Source: Salinilacustrithrix flava (GTDB lineage Bacteria; Actinomycetota; Acidimicrobiia; Acidimicrobiales; Salinilacustritrichaceae). From it: a DNA stretch of 64,000 nt. Positions within the stretch are counted from its first letter, which is position 1; every line of letters begins with the position of its first letter. The translations under genes and the position numbers were made by a program. The notes under the pieces were generated by a model that did no database searches, was not told where the DNA came from, and worked only from the letters and a program-made list of their open reading frames with translations. Location of the stretch: contig JAMYFF010000001.1 in NCBI GenBank assembly GCA_024128875.1, forward strand, positions 868,001 through 932,000, given 5' to 3'. This document shows, piece after piece, positions 54,096 to 62,301 of the stretch.

Positions 54096-54788
54096 TCAGG
54101 CGGGCCAGGCGGTGACGGCCCGCAGGCCGCCGTCGGGCGCGTCCTCCAGCCATGCCTCCCCGCCGTGGCGGGCCAGCACCGCCCGAACCGTGGTGAGCCC
54201 GAGGCCGAGCCCGCCCCCGGAGCGCTCCAGGCGCTCGCCCTCGACGAAGGCAGCGTCGTGGCGGTCGGTCGGGATGCCGGTGCCGTCGTCGGTCACCGAC
54301 ACCAGCCAGCGGTCCCCGGCCCGCCGGCCGTCGACGGTGACGGTGACCGCCCCGTCGCCACCGGCGTGGTGCCGGGCGTTGTCGAGCAGCTCGTGGAACA
54401 CCCACTCGACCATGTCCCGGTCGGCGGCCACCGTCGGGAGCCCGTCCGCCACCTGCACGACGACCTCGTCGGGGTCCAGCTGCTCCGCGACCCACGTCGC
54501 CACCTCGCCCAGGTCGACCGGTCCGGTCTGCAGCGGGCGGTGCTGGGCCCCGATGTAGCGCTGGACGCTCAGCACCATGTCCGCGGTCCGGTGGACCGCG
54601 GCGGACGACCGGGTCAGCAGCTCGCGGGACTCCTCGTCGAGCTCCGGGCCGGCGAGCTGCGCCAGCAGGTCGAGCATCCCGGTGGCGATGGCGAGCGGGT
54701 TGCGGAGGCCGTGGGAGACCATGCGCACGAAGCGGACCAGGTCCTCGGCCTCGGGCGTCTGCGGGTCGTGGGCGGCCACGGCCCCCAT
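54096..54788 (-). CDS. Soluble sensor histidine kinase
   Basis: 230 aa with no transmembrane segment. HisKA box at FVRMVSHGLRNPLAIATG, phospho-acceptor His26; the ATPase domain has the N-box VEWVFHELLDNARHHA, G1 VTDDGTGIP, and G2 GGGLGLGLTTVRAVLARHGGEAWL. No own sensor domain is fused, so the input must come from a partner protein. No response regulator is adjacent; the single-receiver protein at 57.98 kb is 3.2 kb away. Confidence 0.87.
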   Translation of the reverse strand: MGAVAAHDPQTPEAEDLVRFVRMVSHGLRNPLAIATGMLDLLAQLAGPELDEESRELLTRSSAAVHRTADMVLSVQRYIGAQHRPLQTGPVDLGEVATWVAEQLDPDEVVVQVADGLPTVAADRDMVEWVFHELLDNARHHAGGDGAVTVTVDGRRAGDRWLVSVTDDGTGIPTDRHDAAFVEGERLERSGGGLGLGLTTVRAVLARHGGEAWLEDAPDGGLRAVTAWPA

Positions 54789-54829
54789 GGGAGCACACCG
54801 TCGCCGTGGGACGACCGTCGGAGCGCCCG

Positions 54830-54835
54830 TAGGGT
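54830..54835 (+). promoter_or_regulatory. -10 hexamer TAGGGT, EVE-like gene
   Basis: Six nt before GTG 54842; leaderless prediction. Confidence 0.6.
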
Positions 54836-54841
54836 CACCTC

Positions 54842-55732
54842 GTGCCCGATGCGCCGTCCCGCCCACCCGCCGCCTGGGTCTTCGAGGTCGACCCCACCGA
54901 CATCGACCTCGGCACGGCCTTCGCCGACGGCGAGGCGATGATCCAGTTCGAGGTCGCCGACGACCGGGCCGCCCTGCTCGGGCCCGGCCAGCTCGCCCAC
55001 CTGTGGGTCCAGGACCGCCTCGGCGACGTCGTCCCCGCCGGCATCTACGCCACCGGGAGCGTCGTCGGCCCGGTGGAGCTGGAGGACGACGAGGACGGCG
55101 AGCGCGTCGCCGTCGTCTCCGTGGGCTTCGACAGCCTGCGCTCGCCGATCGACGGCACGTCCCTGCTGGCGGGCGACGAGTTCGTCGGATCGCCCCTCCA
55201 GGACGGCGCCCCGGAGCAGAACCCGGTCCCGCTCGATGCCGCACAGGCCGCGGCGATCGCCGCCAACGACCTCGATCCCGGTCCGGTGGCCACCGTGCTG
55301 CTCGGCGTCGACGACGGCGAGGGGATCACGCTGCCGGCGCTCGAGGTGCGCCTGCCGAGCGACACGCTGCTCGTCGTCGAAGGGGTCGACCACGACGGCT
55401 GGACGGTGGTCCGCGGCACGCCCGGCATGGACGAGGTCGTGGAGCTCCCCGAGCAGCACGCCACCTTCATCGACGCCGTCGAGTACGTGGCCGCCGCCGT
55501 CGGCAAGGCCGGCGGCTCGCTGCCGGTGGTCGACACCGACGACGGCATCGAGGCCGTGGCCATCTTCGACGCCGACGGTGGCGTCTACGCCGTGCTCAAG
55601 GAGGCCGAGGACGCCTACACCTTCGCCTGGATCGACGACGACGGGGACATCGAGCGCCTCGACACCTATGCCACGCTCAAGGAGGCGATCCTGCTGCCCG
55701 TCCTGGACGAGGAGCTCTTCGGCGGGATGTGA
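54842..55732 (+). CDS. Uncharacterised protein with possible EVE/PUA-like N-terminus
   Basis: 296 aa. The first 100 residues (AAWVFEVDPTDIDLGTAFADGEAMIQFEVADD...HLWVQDRLGDVVPAGIYATGSVVG) resemble EVE/YTH-type modified-base binding folds: W-x-F-x-V..P, then GDxV(A/V)xGIYAxG. The remainder is an acidic, beta-rich region with repeated D/E clusters and no motif I recognise. GTG start with a TAGGGT -10 at 6 nt. The EVE call is tentative. Confidence 0.6.
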   Translation: MPDAPSRPPAAWVFEVDPTDIDLGTAFADGEAMIQFEVADDRAALLGPGQLAHLWVQDRLGDVVPAGIYATGSVVGPVELEDDEDGERVAVVSVGFDSLRSPIDGTSLLAGDEFVGSPLQDGAPEQNPVPLDAAQAAAIAANDLDPGPVATVLLGVDDGEGITLPALEVRLPSDTLLVVEGVDHDGWTVVRGTPGMDEVVELPEQHATFIDAVEYVAAAVGKAGGSLPVVDTDDGIEAVAIFDADGGVYAVLKEAEDAYTFAWIDDDGDIERLDTYATLKEAILLPVLDEELFGGM

Positions 55733-55738
55733 GGCGCG

Positions 55739-55797
55739 CGCTACAGGAGAACTGCTGCCAGTTTCGATAGATCGGAACTGGCAGTGGTGGTGTAGCG
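55739..55797. repeat. CTGGCAG palindrome family (type A), between convergent stops
   Basis: Arms CGCTACA (55739-55745) and TGTAGCG (55791-55797), inner CTGCCAGTTTCGAT / ATCGGAACTGGCAG. The right half AACTGGCAGTGG-TGG-TGTAGCGG is identical to that at 54070. Confidence 0.75.
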
Positions 55798-55798
55798 G

Positions 55799-57295
55799 TC
55801 AGCCGGCCTTGGTGAGCGCCGGCTTGGGTCGCAGGTGGTACTCGTCGAGGTCGGCGTGGTTGGTGCGCCGGCGGTACTCGGTGGTGCGGCCCACCCAGTT
55901 GTTGGTGACCTTGCCGCCCTGCAGGTACCAGCTGTCCTCGATGAGCACCCAGGCGCTGTCGGCCAGGCGGCGGGACAGCTCGTCGTTGTAGGCCTGCTGC
56001 ACCTCGGCCTTCACCTCGATCGCCTGGATCGACCGGGCCGCCATCTGGCGCAGGGCCGACAGGATGTAGCGGCACTGCGACTCGATCATCAACACGATGG
56101 AGTTGTGGCCCAGGTTCGTGTTGGGGCCGTACATGAAGAACAGGTTCGGGAAGCCGGACACGGTGAGGCCGAGGTGGGCCTGGGGGCCCTCCTGCCACTG
56201 CTCGTTCAGGTTCCGGCCCTCGGGTCCGGTCACCGTCATCGGCGTGAGGAAGTCCTGGGTGTGGAACCCGGTGCCCACGACGATGACGTCGACCTGGTGC
56301 TCGACGTGGTCCTGGTCCATCCCCGACACCGTGACGATGGCGTCGCCGGTGACCTTGTCGATCCGGTCGGTGACGATGTCGACGTCGTGCTCCTCGATCG
56401 CCTCGTAGAAGTCGTCGGAGAACAGGACCCGCTTGGCGCCCATCGGGTAGTCGGGCGTCAGCTTGGCCACCTTGTCGGGGTCGCTGATCTTCTCCTGCAG
56501 GTTCTTCACCGCGAACTTCTGCATGAAGTCGCGCACGAAGGACTTCTGGTGCATGAGGTCGTACCCGAGCAGCTCGGCCCGGGCGAAGATCATGAACCGG
56601 CGCAGGTTGCGCGCCACCCGGCTGCGGCGGATGAGGGACTTCTCGATCTCGGTGTAGTCCCGGTCGTTCTTCGGGATGATCCAGTTCGGCGTGCGCTGGA
56701 AGACGGTGACCTTCGCTGCATCCTTGGCGATCTGGGGCACGTACTGCACCGCGCTCGCGCCGGCGCCGATGGACGCGACCCGCTTGCCCTTCAGGTCGAC
56801 CGAGTGATCCCACTCGGCGGAGTGGAAGACCGGTCCGGCGAAGGAGTCGAGCCCGTCGATGTCGGGCCAGCGGGGCCGGCTCAGCTGGCCGGTGGCCGAG
56901 ACCACCACGTCGTAGCGCTCGGTCGTGGTCTCCCCACCCTCCGGGGTGGCGTCGACGTCCCAGGCGCCGACCTCCTCCACCCAGCGCAGCTCGGTCACCG
57001 GCGTCTCGAGGCGGATGTGGGCCCAGAGCCCGTAGGTCTCGGCGCAGTGCTCGAGGTAGTCCTTGATCACCGGCTGGTGGGACCACTTGTTGGGCCAGTC
57101 GAAGTTCTCGAACGAGTACGAGTACAGCGCGGAGGGGATGTCGCACTCGGCGCCGGGGTAGGTGTTCGCCCGCCACGTGCCACCGATGGCATCGGCCTTC
57201 TCGAAGATCGTGAACGTGTCGATGCCCTGCTGCTTGAGCTGGATGCCCAGGCCCATGCCGGCGAAGCCGGAGCCGATGATGGCGATGCGTGGCAC
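55799..57295 (-). CDS. Flavin monooxygenase of Baeyer-Villiger type
   Basis: 498 aa. First Rossmann GSGFAG near residues 8-13, BVMO fingerprint F152-x-G154-x3-H158-x3-W162-D163 (FAGPVFHSAEWD), second Rossmann GAGASAVQ near 178-184, and the C-terminal GPNTNLGHNS. Uses FAD, NADPH and O2 to oxidise ketones to esters/lactones or heteroatoms. GTG 57295. It stands alone; no alcohol dehydrogenase adjoins. Convergent with the EVE-like gene. Confidence 0.9.
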   Translation of the reverse strand: MPRIAIIGSGFAGMGLGIQLKQQGIDTFTIFEKADAIGGTWRANTYPGAECDIPSALYSYSFENFDWPNKWSHQPVIKDYLEHCAETYGLWAHIRLETPVTELRWVEEVGAWDVDATPEGGETTTERYDVVVSATGQLSRPRWPDIDGLDSFAGPVFHSAEWDHSVDLKGKRVASIGAGASAVQYVPQIAKDAAKVTVFQRTPNWIIPKNDRDYTEIEKSLIRRSRVARNLRRFMIFARAELLGYDLMHQKSFVRDFMQKFAVKNLQEKISDPDKVAKLTPDYPMGAKRVLFSDDFYEAIEEHDVDIVTDRIDKVTGDAIVTVSGMDQDHVEHQVDVIVVGTGFHTQDFLTPMTVTGPEGRNLNEQWQEGPQAHLGLTVSGFPNLFFMYGPNTNLGHNSIVLMIESQCRYILSALRQMAARSIQAIEVKAEVQQAYNDELSRRLADSAWVLIEDSWYLQGGKVTNNWVGRTTEYRRRTNHADLDEYHLRPKPALTKAG

Positions 57296-57323
57296 GAAGG
57301 GACCCCCTGGAGCATGACGACGA

Positions 57324-57338
57324 GTTCTGGCAACGACC
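57324..57338 (+). repeat. CTGGCA family, partial arm (type B)
   Basis: GTTCTGGCAACGACC matches the first part of the type B arm (19589) with one base change, in the divergent gap before the gene at 57425. Confidence 0.4.
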
Positions 57339-57424
57339 GTATCCTGCGGCGGGCACCCCGGCCACGTCCCGGAAGCGGCTCGGACGCAGTAGGAGGTGCA
57401 TCGGCCGGCGGCGAACCATCCGAT

Positions 57425-57880
57425 GTGACCGAGATGTCCGATCCGGGTGGTGCGCTCACCAGCGCGCCGGCGTCGCGCGTCGTCGTCGAAGCCCTCGGGT
57501 CGGTCCTGGACGGCGACGCAGCCGCCGCCCGCGACCTGCTCGTCGCCGGTGCCGAGGCCACCAGCTGGGCCGCCGTGCTGCGCCGCCTCGACGTCGCCGG
57601 CCGCGCCCTCACGCTCGACGCCGCCATCGCCCCCTCCGGCGCGCGGGCCTGGACGGCCCACGTGGCCGCCCTCGCCGCTGCGGCCGGGGTCGATCCGTTG
57701 CCTCCCGGGATCTCCGACGTGCTCGTGGCCTGGAGCCGGGGGGACGGCATCCCCGTGCAGGTCGACCTCACCACCGACCAGGTCGGGATCGTGCCGGAGG
57801 CCGAGCGCGCCTGGGCCGCGGTGCTCGTGCTGGCCTGCTTGGTGGACCGCTCGGGCTTCCCGCCCCAGGTGGTCGCGTAG
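57425..57880 (+). CDS. Uncharacterised Ala-rich protein
   Basis: 151 aa from GTG 57425 (ATG 57434 alternative). Helical, Ala-rich, with no transmembrane segment. LVVWSRGDGIPVQVDLTTDQVGI and ERAWAAVLVLACLVDRSG are the most ordered parts. No family recognised. It lies upstream of the response regulator in the same direction. Confidence 0.55.
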   Translation: MTEMSDPGGALTSAPASRVVVEALGSVLDGDAAAARDLLVAGAEATSWAAVLRRLDVAGRALTLDAAIAPSGARAWTAHVAALAAAAGVDPLPPGISDVLVAWSRGDGIPVQVDLTTDQVGIVPEAERAWAAVLVLACLVDRSGFPPQVVA

Positions 57881-57985
57881 GTCTGCCGCCCGGCTGCGGT
57901 TGCCGTCGGCTCCGACACCGCTGCGGGCTCGGGGCCGGGAGTAGCGTCGGTCACACGTGGCCCGGACCGAGCCCGCGTGCACCAC

Positions 57986-58480
<495 letters not shown>

Positions 58481-58486
58481 TCCGTC

Positions 58487-59254
58487 GTGGGGGACGACGC
58501 GCCGGAGCTCATCGGGTCGAAGCGGCGGGGGCGCGCCGCGGTGCGCGAGCTCGACGACGGGCACCTCGTCGCCTCGTTCCAGCAGTCCCGTGACAAGGAG
58601 GCGGTCAACGAGCTGCTCCGTCGCCACGAGGGCCTCATCATGTCCGTGGCCCGGCGGTACTTCGTGCCCGGCGGCGACCACGACGACGTGCGCCAGCAGG
58701 CGATGATCGGCTTCTGGAAGGCGGTCCGCGACTTCACGCCCGACGCCGGCGCCTCGTTCCCGAGCTTCTCGCGCACCTGCATGCAGCGCCAGGTGATCAC
58801 GGCGGTGAAGGCGGCGAACCGCATGAAGCACTCGCCGCTGAACGAGTCCGACCGCATCGCCCACCATGACGCCGAGCACGACGAGGACCACGGGTCCTCC
58901 GCGGTGCAGCTCCCGTCGGTGAGCCACGAGCGCTCGGCCGTGGAGCGCATGGACATGGACGGCAGCGGCGGCATGCCGTTCGGCCTCTCCGAGATCGAGA
59001 CGCTCCTCGAGGCCCACGGGCACGAGCGGGTGCACGAGATCCTGCGGCTCCACTTCGAGGGCAAGAGCACCCGGCGACGCAAGGACGAGCCCGACCGCCT
59101 GTCGGAGAACGAGGCCCACGTGCTCGTCGGCCTGCTCAGCGGCAAGAAGTACCGCGAGATCGCCGACCAGATGGGCAAGACCGACAAGTTCGTGGACAAC
59201 ACCGTCCAGCGGCTGCGGGCCAAGCTCCGCCACCTCCTCGAGGACGGTCAGTAG
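58487..59254 (+). CDS. SigH-like sigma-70 family factor
   Basis: 255 aa. Region 2 LLRRHEGLIMSVARRYFVPGGDHDDVRQQAMIGFWKAVRDFTPDAGASFPSFSRTCMQRQVITAVKAANRMKH is close to the Bacillus SigH pattern (AR-YF-xGxDxxDxxQExMIGxxKAxRDF). Region 4 is LSENEAHVLVGLLSGKKYREIADQMGKTDKFVDNTVQRLRAKLRHLL. An insertion rich in charged residues (HDAEHDEDHGSSAV) lies between. GTG start 6 bp after the response regulator. Confidence 0.88.
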   Translation: MGDDAPELIGSKRRGRAAVRELDDGHLVASFQQSRDKEAVNELLRRHEGLIMSVARRYFVPGGDHDDVRQQAMIGFWKAVRDFTPDAGASFPSFSRTCMQRQVITAVKAANRMKHSPLNESDRIAHHDAEHDEDHGSSAVQLPSVSHERSAVERMDMDGSGGMPFGLSEIETLLEAHGHERVHEILRLHFEGKSTRRRKDEPDRLSENEAHVLVGLLSGKKYREIADQMGKTDKFVDNTVQRLRAKLRHLLEDGQ

Positions 59255-59712
59255 CCCCCTCCGGCCCCGGAGCGGTTGCGCTGCCACGACCACCCCAGGG
59301 TGGCGATGGTGCCGAGGATGCCCAGCCCCCACACGGCGAGCACGCCGCCGAGGTCGGGCGTGTCCTGGGTGATGCGGGCCCGACCCTCGACCGGCAGCGT
59401 CGTCGTGGGGATCGACGAGGGGGCGCTCGGCGGCGCCGTCGTGGTGGTCGCCGGCGGCTCCGTGGTGGGCGCAGCTGTCGTCGGTGACTGCGTGGCCGGT
59501 GGCGCGGTCGTGGGCGGCACCGTCGTCGTCGGGGCCTCGGTGGTCGTCGGCGCCGTGGTCTCGGGCGGCGTCGTGGTCTCCGGCACCGGCTCGGTGGTGG
59601 CCGGCTCCGTGGTGGTGGGCAGCAGCTGCGCGCCCGCCCACCCGGGGGTGGCGAGCACGGACGCCAGCGCGACGACGCCCGACGCGACGGCGGCGCGGAC
59701 CGGGCTGATCAC
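59248..59712 (-). CDS. Secreted Thr/Pro-rich cell-surface protein
   Basis: 154 aa. Signal-like start (ISPVRAAVASGVVALASVLATPGWAGA), a Thr/Pro/Glu-rich linker over most of the length (TTTEPATTEPVPETTTPPE and similar), and one C-terminal transmembrane helix (GGVLAVWGLGILGTIATLGW) before a short tail. No enzyme domain; likely a surface spacer. GTG 59712 avoids overlap with the next gene's stop. Overlaps the sigma factor stop tail-to-tail by 7 bp. Confidence 0.7.
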   Translation of the reverse strand: MISPVRAAVASGVVALASVLATPGWAGAQLLPTTTEPATTEPVPETTTPPETTAPTTTEAPTTTVPPTTAPPATQSPTTAAPTTEPPATTTTAPPSAPSSIPTTTLPVEGRARITQDTPDLGGVLAVWGLGILGTIATLGWSWQRNRSGAGGGY

Positions 59713-59719
59713 CGAGCGG

Positions 59720-60424
59720 TCAGGCGCAGTCGCGGCAGACGTCACCGTCGAAGAGGTCCTCGGACTTGGTCACCAGGCACACGGTGCAGCGGCGCTCGGC
59801 GCGGGTGACCTGCGACGGTCGCTTCGGCGCCGGGGTGCGCGAGGCGCGGGGCCGTCCGCTCCCACCCGAGCTCGTGGTCCGGCGCCGCGGCGGTGTGGCG
59901 GCCGGCCGGTCGAAGGGGTCCTCGCCCAGCTCGCCCCGGCAGCACTGCAGGGCCAGGTCTCGCAGACGGCCGTCGGGGACGTCCTCGAGCATCGAGCGCT
60001 GGTCGGGCAGGTGATCGAGCCGGGCGGGCAGGGCGGTGAAGGGGAGGCGGCGGCGCCAGTCGACCGGCCGCCGGTGCTGCGCCCGGTCGCCGTCCAGGTC
60101 GCCCCGGTAGCGGTAGTCGCCCGTGACCACGCCGCAGGCGAAGCCGCCGGCCACCGGGTCCAGCAGCAGGGCGACGTCGGCCACCCGGATGCGCCGCACG
60201 AAGCTCAGGAACAGGGCGGCGTCGGCCTCCTGGTGCTTGGTCGGCTCGTCGTCGAGCCCGACGCCGAGGATCTTGAGGGCCTTGGCCCGGTCGACGGCGT
60301 GCCCGTCGGGGAACTGGGGGAAGGCCACGCCGATCTCCCCGTCGTCCAGGAACGAGCGCACGAGGCGGTCCTTGGGACCGGCCCGCAACACCCAGATCGT
60401 GGCCATCTCGTCGGCGTGCAACAT
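59720..60424 (-). CDS. PUA-like (restriction-enzyme N-domain-like) protein with zinc ribbon
   Basis: 234 aa. The first 130 residues (MATIWVLRAGPKDRLVRSFLDDGEIGVAFPQ...GVVTGDYRYRGDLDGDRAQHRRPVDWRRRLPF) follow the N-terminal fold of Mrr-like and other modification-dependent restriction endonucleases (W-V-(L/I)-R-A-G; G-x-V-x-GDYxY; H-x-R-x-V-x-W), but no nuclease domain follows. The C-terminus has a zinc ribbon CTVC-x13-CRDC after a Pro/Arg linker. It may bind modified DNA or RNA. ATG 60424 with TAGGGT -10. Confidence 0.65.
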   Translation of the reverse strand: MLHADEMATIWVLRAGPKDRLVRSFLDDGEIGVAFPQFPDGHAVDRAKALKILGVGLDDEPTKHQEADAALFLSFVRRIRVADVALLLDPVAGGFACGVVTGDYRYRGDLDGDRAQHRRPVDWRRRLPFTALPARLDHLPDQRSMLEDVPDGRLRDLALQCCRGELGEDPFDRPAATPPRRRTTSSGGSGRPRASRTPAPKRPSQVTRAERRCTVCLVTKSEDLFDGDVCRDCA

Positions 60425-60433
60425 CAGGATCCG

Positions 60434-60443
60434 ACCCTACGCT
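60434..60443. promoter_or_regulatory. Symmetric divergent -10 pair, PUA-like / ferredoxin
   Basis: ACCCTACGCT: TACGCT on plus (60438-60443, 6 nt before GTG 60450) and TAGGGT on minus (60439-60434, 9 nt before ATG 60424) share the central TA. Confidence 0.55.
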
Positions 60444-60449
60444 GGCCGG

Positions 60450-60743
60450 GTGCACGTGTGGATCGACCAGGACCTCTGTACCGGCGACGGCCTGTGCACC
60501 GACCACTGCCCGGAGATCTTCGTGATCCTCGAGGACGGCATCGCCTACGTGCGCGACGGCATGGACATCGGCAACGACCCCGGCGGCGCCGGCTCGATGG
60601 TGCCCGTGGCGCCGGACTTCCAGCAGCGGGTGGTCGACTCGGCCGAGCTGTGCCCGGGCGAGTGCATCTTCATCGAGATCGACGAGTCGGACCTCGGCGA
60701 GCTCGCCAACCCTCGGTCGCAGGGCGACCTCCGGGTTGGTTGA
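60450..60743 (+). CDS. Ferredoxin with Asp in the cluster motif
   Basis: 97 aa small electron carrier. Cluster motif C-T-G-D-G-L-C near residues 10-16 with Asp at the fourth-ligand position, then HCPEIF and a later CPGEC. This Cxx(D)xxC form is known from Pyrococcus furiosus ferredoxin, where Asp ligates iron and gives a [4Fe-4S]/[3Fe-4S] switch. Convergent with the P450 ferredoxin, stops 27 bp apart. Confidence 0.88.
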   Translation: MHVWIDQDLCTGDGLCTDHCPEIFVILEDGIAYVRDGMDIGNDPGGAGSMVPVAPDFQQRVVDSAELCPGECIFIEIDESDLGELANPRSQGDLRVG

Positions 60744-60762
60744 CGGATGCTTCGCATCCGTC
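60742..60762. terminator. Bidirectional terminator hairpin between the two ferredoxin genes
   Basis: GACGGATGC-TTC-GCATCCGTC, perfect 9-bp stem with a tight loop, placed at two convergent stop codons; it begins within the plus-strand stop. Confidence 0.7.
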
Positions 60763-60769
60763 TCCGGAT

Positions 60770-60964
60770 TCAGCCCTCGACCTCGATGGCGAACTCGGGG
60801 CAGTTGTCGGCGCAGAGCTTGGCCTTCTCCTCCAGCTCGGCGGGGACCTCGCCGGTGACGAGCAGCACGGCGTAGCCCTCCTCGTCGACGTCGAAGAGCT
60901 CGGGGGCGAGCTGGTAGCAGCGGTTGTGGCCCTGGCAGGCGTCGCGGTCGTAGATGATCTTCAC
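60770..60964 (-). CDS. [3Fe-4S] ferredoxin, P450 redox partner
   Basis: 64 aa. C-Q-G-H-N-R-C near residues 10-16 has His at the fourth-ligand position, plus NCPEFAIEV near the end; this CxxHxxC form is common in actinobacterial P450-associated ferredoxins. The GTG start overlaps the P450 stop as GTGA, so it is coupled to it. It should pass single electrons to the P450. Confidence 0.92.
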   Translation of the reverse strand: MKIIYDRDACQGHNRCYQLAPELFDVDEEGYAVLLVTGEVPAELEEKAKLCADNCPEFAIEVEG

Positions 60965-62214
60965 GCCGAGACCTCCTGGCCGAGCACGCGGACCGGCAGG
61001 CAGCGGGGCCCACGGACCTGGCCGGTGGACCACCGCACGGTGCCGGGGTCGGCCAGCTCGAAGTCGGGGAAGCGCTCCATCCACTCCTCGATGGCCACGG
61101 TCAGCTCGAGGCGGGCCAGGTTGGAGCCGAGGCAGCGGTGGATGCCGAGGCCGAAGGCCGAGTGGCGGTTGCGGGCCCGGTCGATGACGAACTCGTCGGC
61201 CTGCTCGAAGGCCTCCGGATCGCGGTTGTAGGACGGGAAGGACAGCAGGAGCCAGTCCTCCTTCTTGACCGGGCACCCGCCGACCTCGGTGTCCTCGGCG
61301 GCCAGGCGGGCCATGGTGACCGGGGCGTAGAAGCGGAGGAACTCCTCGATGGCGAACAGGCGCACGTCGGGGTCCTCGACCCAGCGGCGACGGTCCTCGG
61401 GGTGCTGGGCCAGGTGCCAGAGGCTGGCACCGATGGCCGACCAGGTGGTGTCGATGCCGGCGATGAGCAGCAGGGCGATGGTGCCGAACACGTGCTCGTC
61501 GCTCAGGTGGTTGCCGTCGGGGTCCTCGACCGTGAGCAGGTACGAGATGAGGTCGTCGCCGTCGGCGCCGGTCTCGCGGCGCTCCCGGATCTTCTCGCTC
61601 AGGTAGGCGACGAGGGTCTCGCCCGGATCGATGTCCTCGTGCTGGCCGGGGGTCTCGAGGATCCGGTGGATGAACATGCGGAACTTGTCGCCGTCCTCCG
61701 CGGGCAGGCCGAGCATGGCGGCGATGACCCGCACCGGGATGTCCTGCGCGTAGGCGGTCGCGGCGTCGACCACGTCGCCGCCGGCGGTGAGCTCGGCCTC
61801 GACCTCGTCGAGGAGCTCCTGGCAGCAGGCCCGGGCCATGGGCTCCCACTCCGCGATCTTCTTGGGGGAGAAGGGGGGCAGCAGGAGGCGGCGGGCCTCC
61901 TGGTGGAAGGGCGGATCCGACGTGATCGGCGGGGCGTACCCCCGCGGCGCGATGTCGAGCTCGGGTCGGAAGTCGTTGATGATGATGCCGCGGCTCGAGA
62001 ACCGGTCGGTGTCCTCGGCGATGGCGCGCACGTCGGCGGCCTTCGTCGGCAGCCAGGCGCCCCCGAAGCGCTCGGTGTGGGCCACCGGGCAGCGCTCGCG
62101 CAGGTCGTCCCAGATCTCCGGGGCGTTCGCCGCGTAGTCCGGGTGGGTGTGGTCGAAGTCCGTGGCCCAGTCCTCGACGGGCTGGCGCTTGGTCTCCGGC
62201 ACGGTGTCGGTCAT
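60961..62214 (-). CDS. Cytochrome P450
   Basis: 417 aa soluble haem monooxygenase. I-helix LLLIAGIDTTWSAIG near residue 245, ExxR in IEEFLRFY, and haem loop FGLGIHRCLGSNLARLEL with Cys361. Class I partner ferredoxin follows immediately. Substrate unknown; steroid, terpene or fatty acid are all possible. A GATAAC-GGTT-GTTATC palindrome is 20-35 bp before the ATG, like the one at the MFS gene. Confidence 0.93.
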   Translation of the reverse strand: MTDTVPETKRQPVEDWATDFDHTHPDYAANAPEIWDDLRERCPVAHTERFGGAWLPTKAADVRAIAEDTDRFSSRGIIINDFRPELDIAPRGYAPPITSDPPFHQEARRLLLPPFSPKKIAEWEPMARACCQELLDEVEAELTAGGDVVDAATAYAQDIPVRVIAAMLGLPAEDGDKFRMFIHRILETPGQHEDIDPGETLVAYLSEKIRERRETGADGDDLISYLLTVEDPDGNHLSDEHVFGTIALLLIAGIDTTWSAIGASLWHLAQHPEDRRRWVEDPDVRLFAIEEFLRFYAPVTMARLAAEDTEVGGCPVKKEDWLLLSFPSYNRDPEAFEQADEFVIDRARNRHSAFGLGIHRCLGSNLARLELTVAIEEWMERFPDFELADPGTVRWSTGQVRGPRCLPVRVLGQEVSA

Positions 62215-62233
62215 CTCGTCGTATTCCCCCGGT

Positions 62234-62253
62234 GATAACGGTTGTTATCGAGC
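62234..62253. promoter_or_regulatory. Operator candidate GATAAC-GGTT-GTTATCGAGC upstream of P450
   Basis: Perfect 6-bp inverted repeat with 4-nt spacer, extended by GAGC; same form as at 34678-34695. TetR-type regulators bind such short, tightly spaced palindromes. Confidence 0.6.
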
Positions 62254-62301
62254 ATCGTAGCGTCCGACGTGTCGCGGGCCACACCGGCCGACGGAGAGCC
62301 G

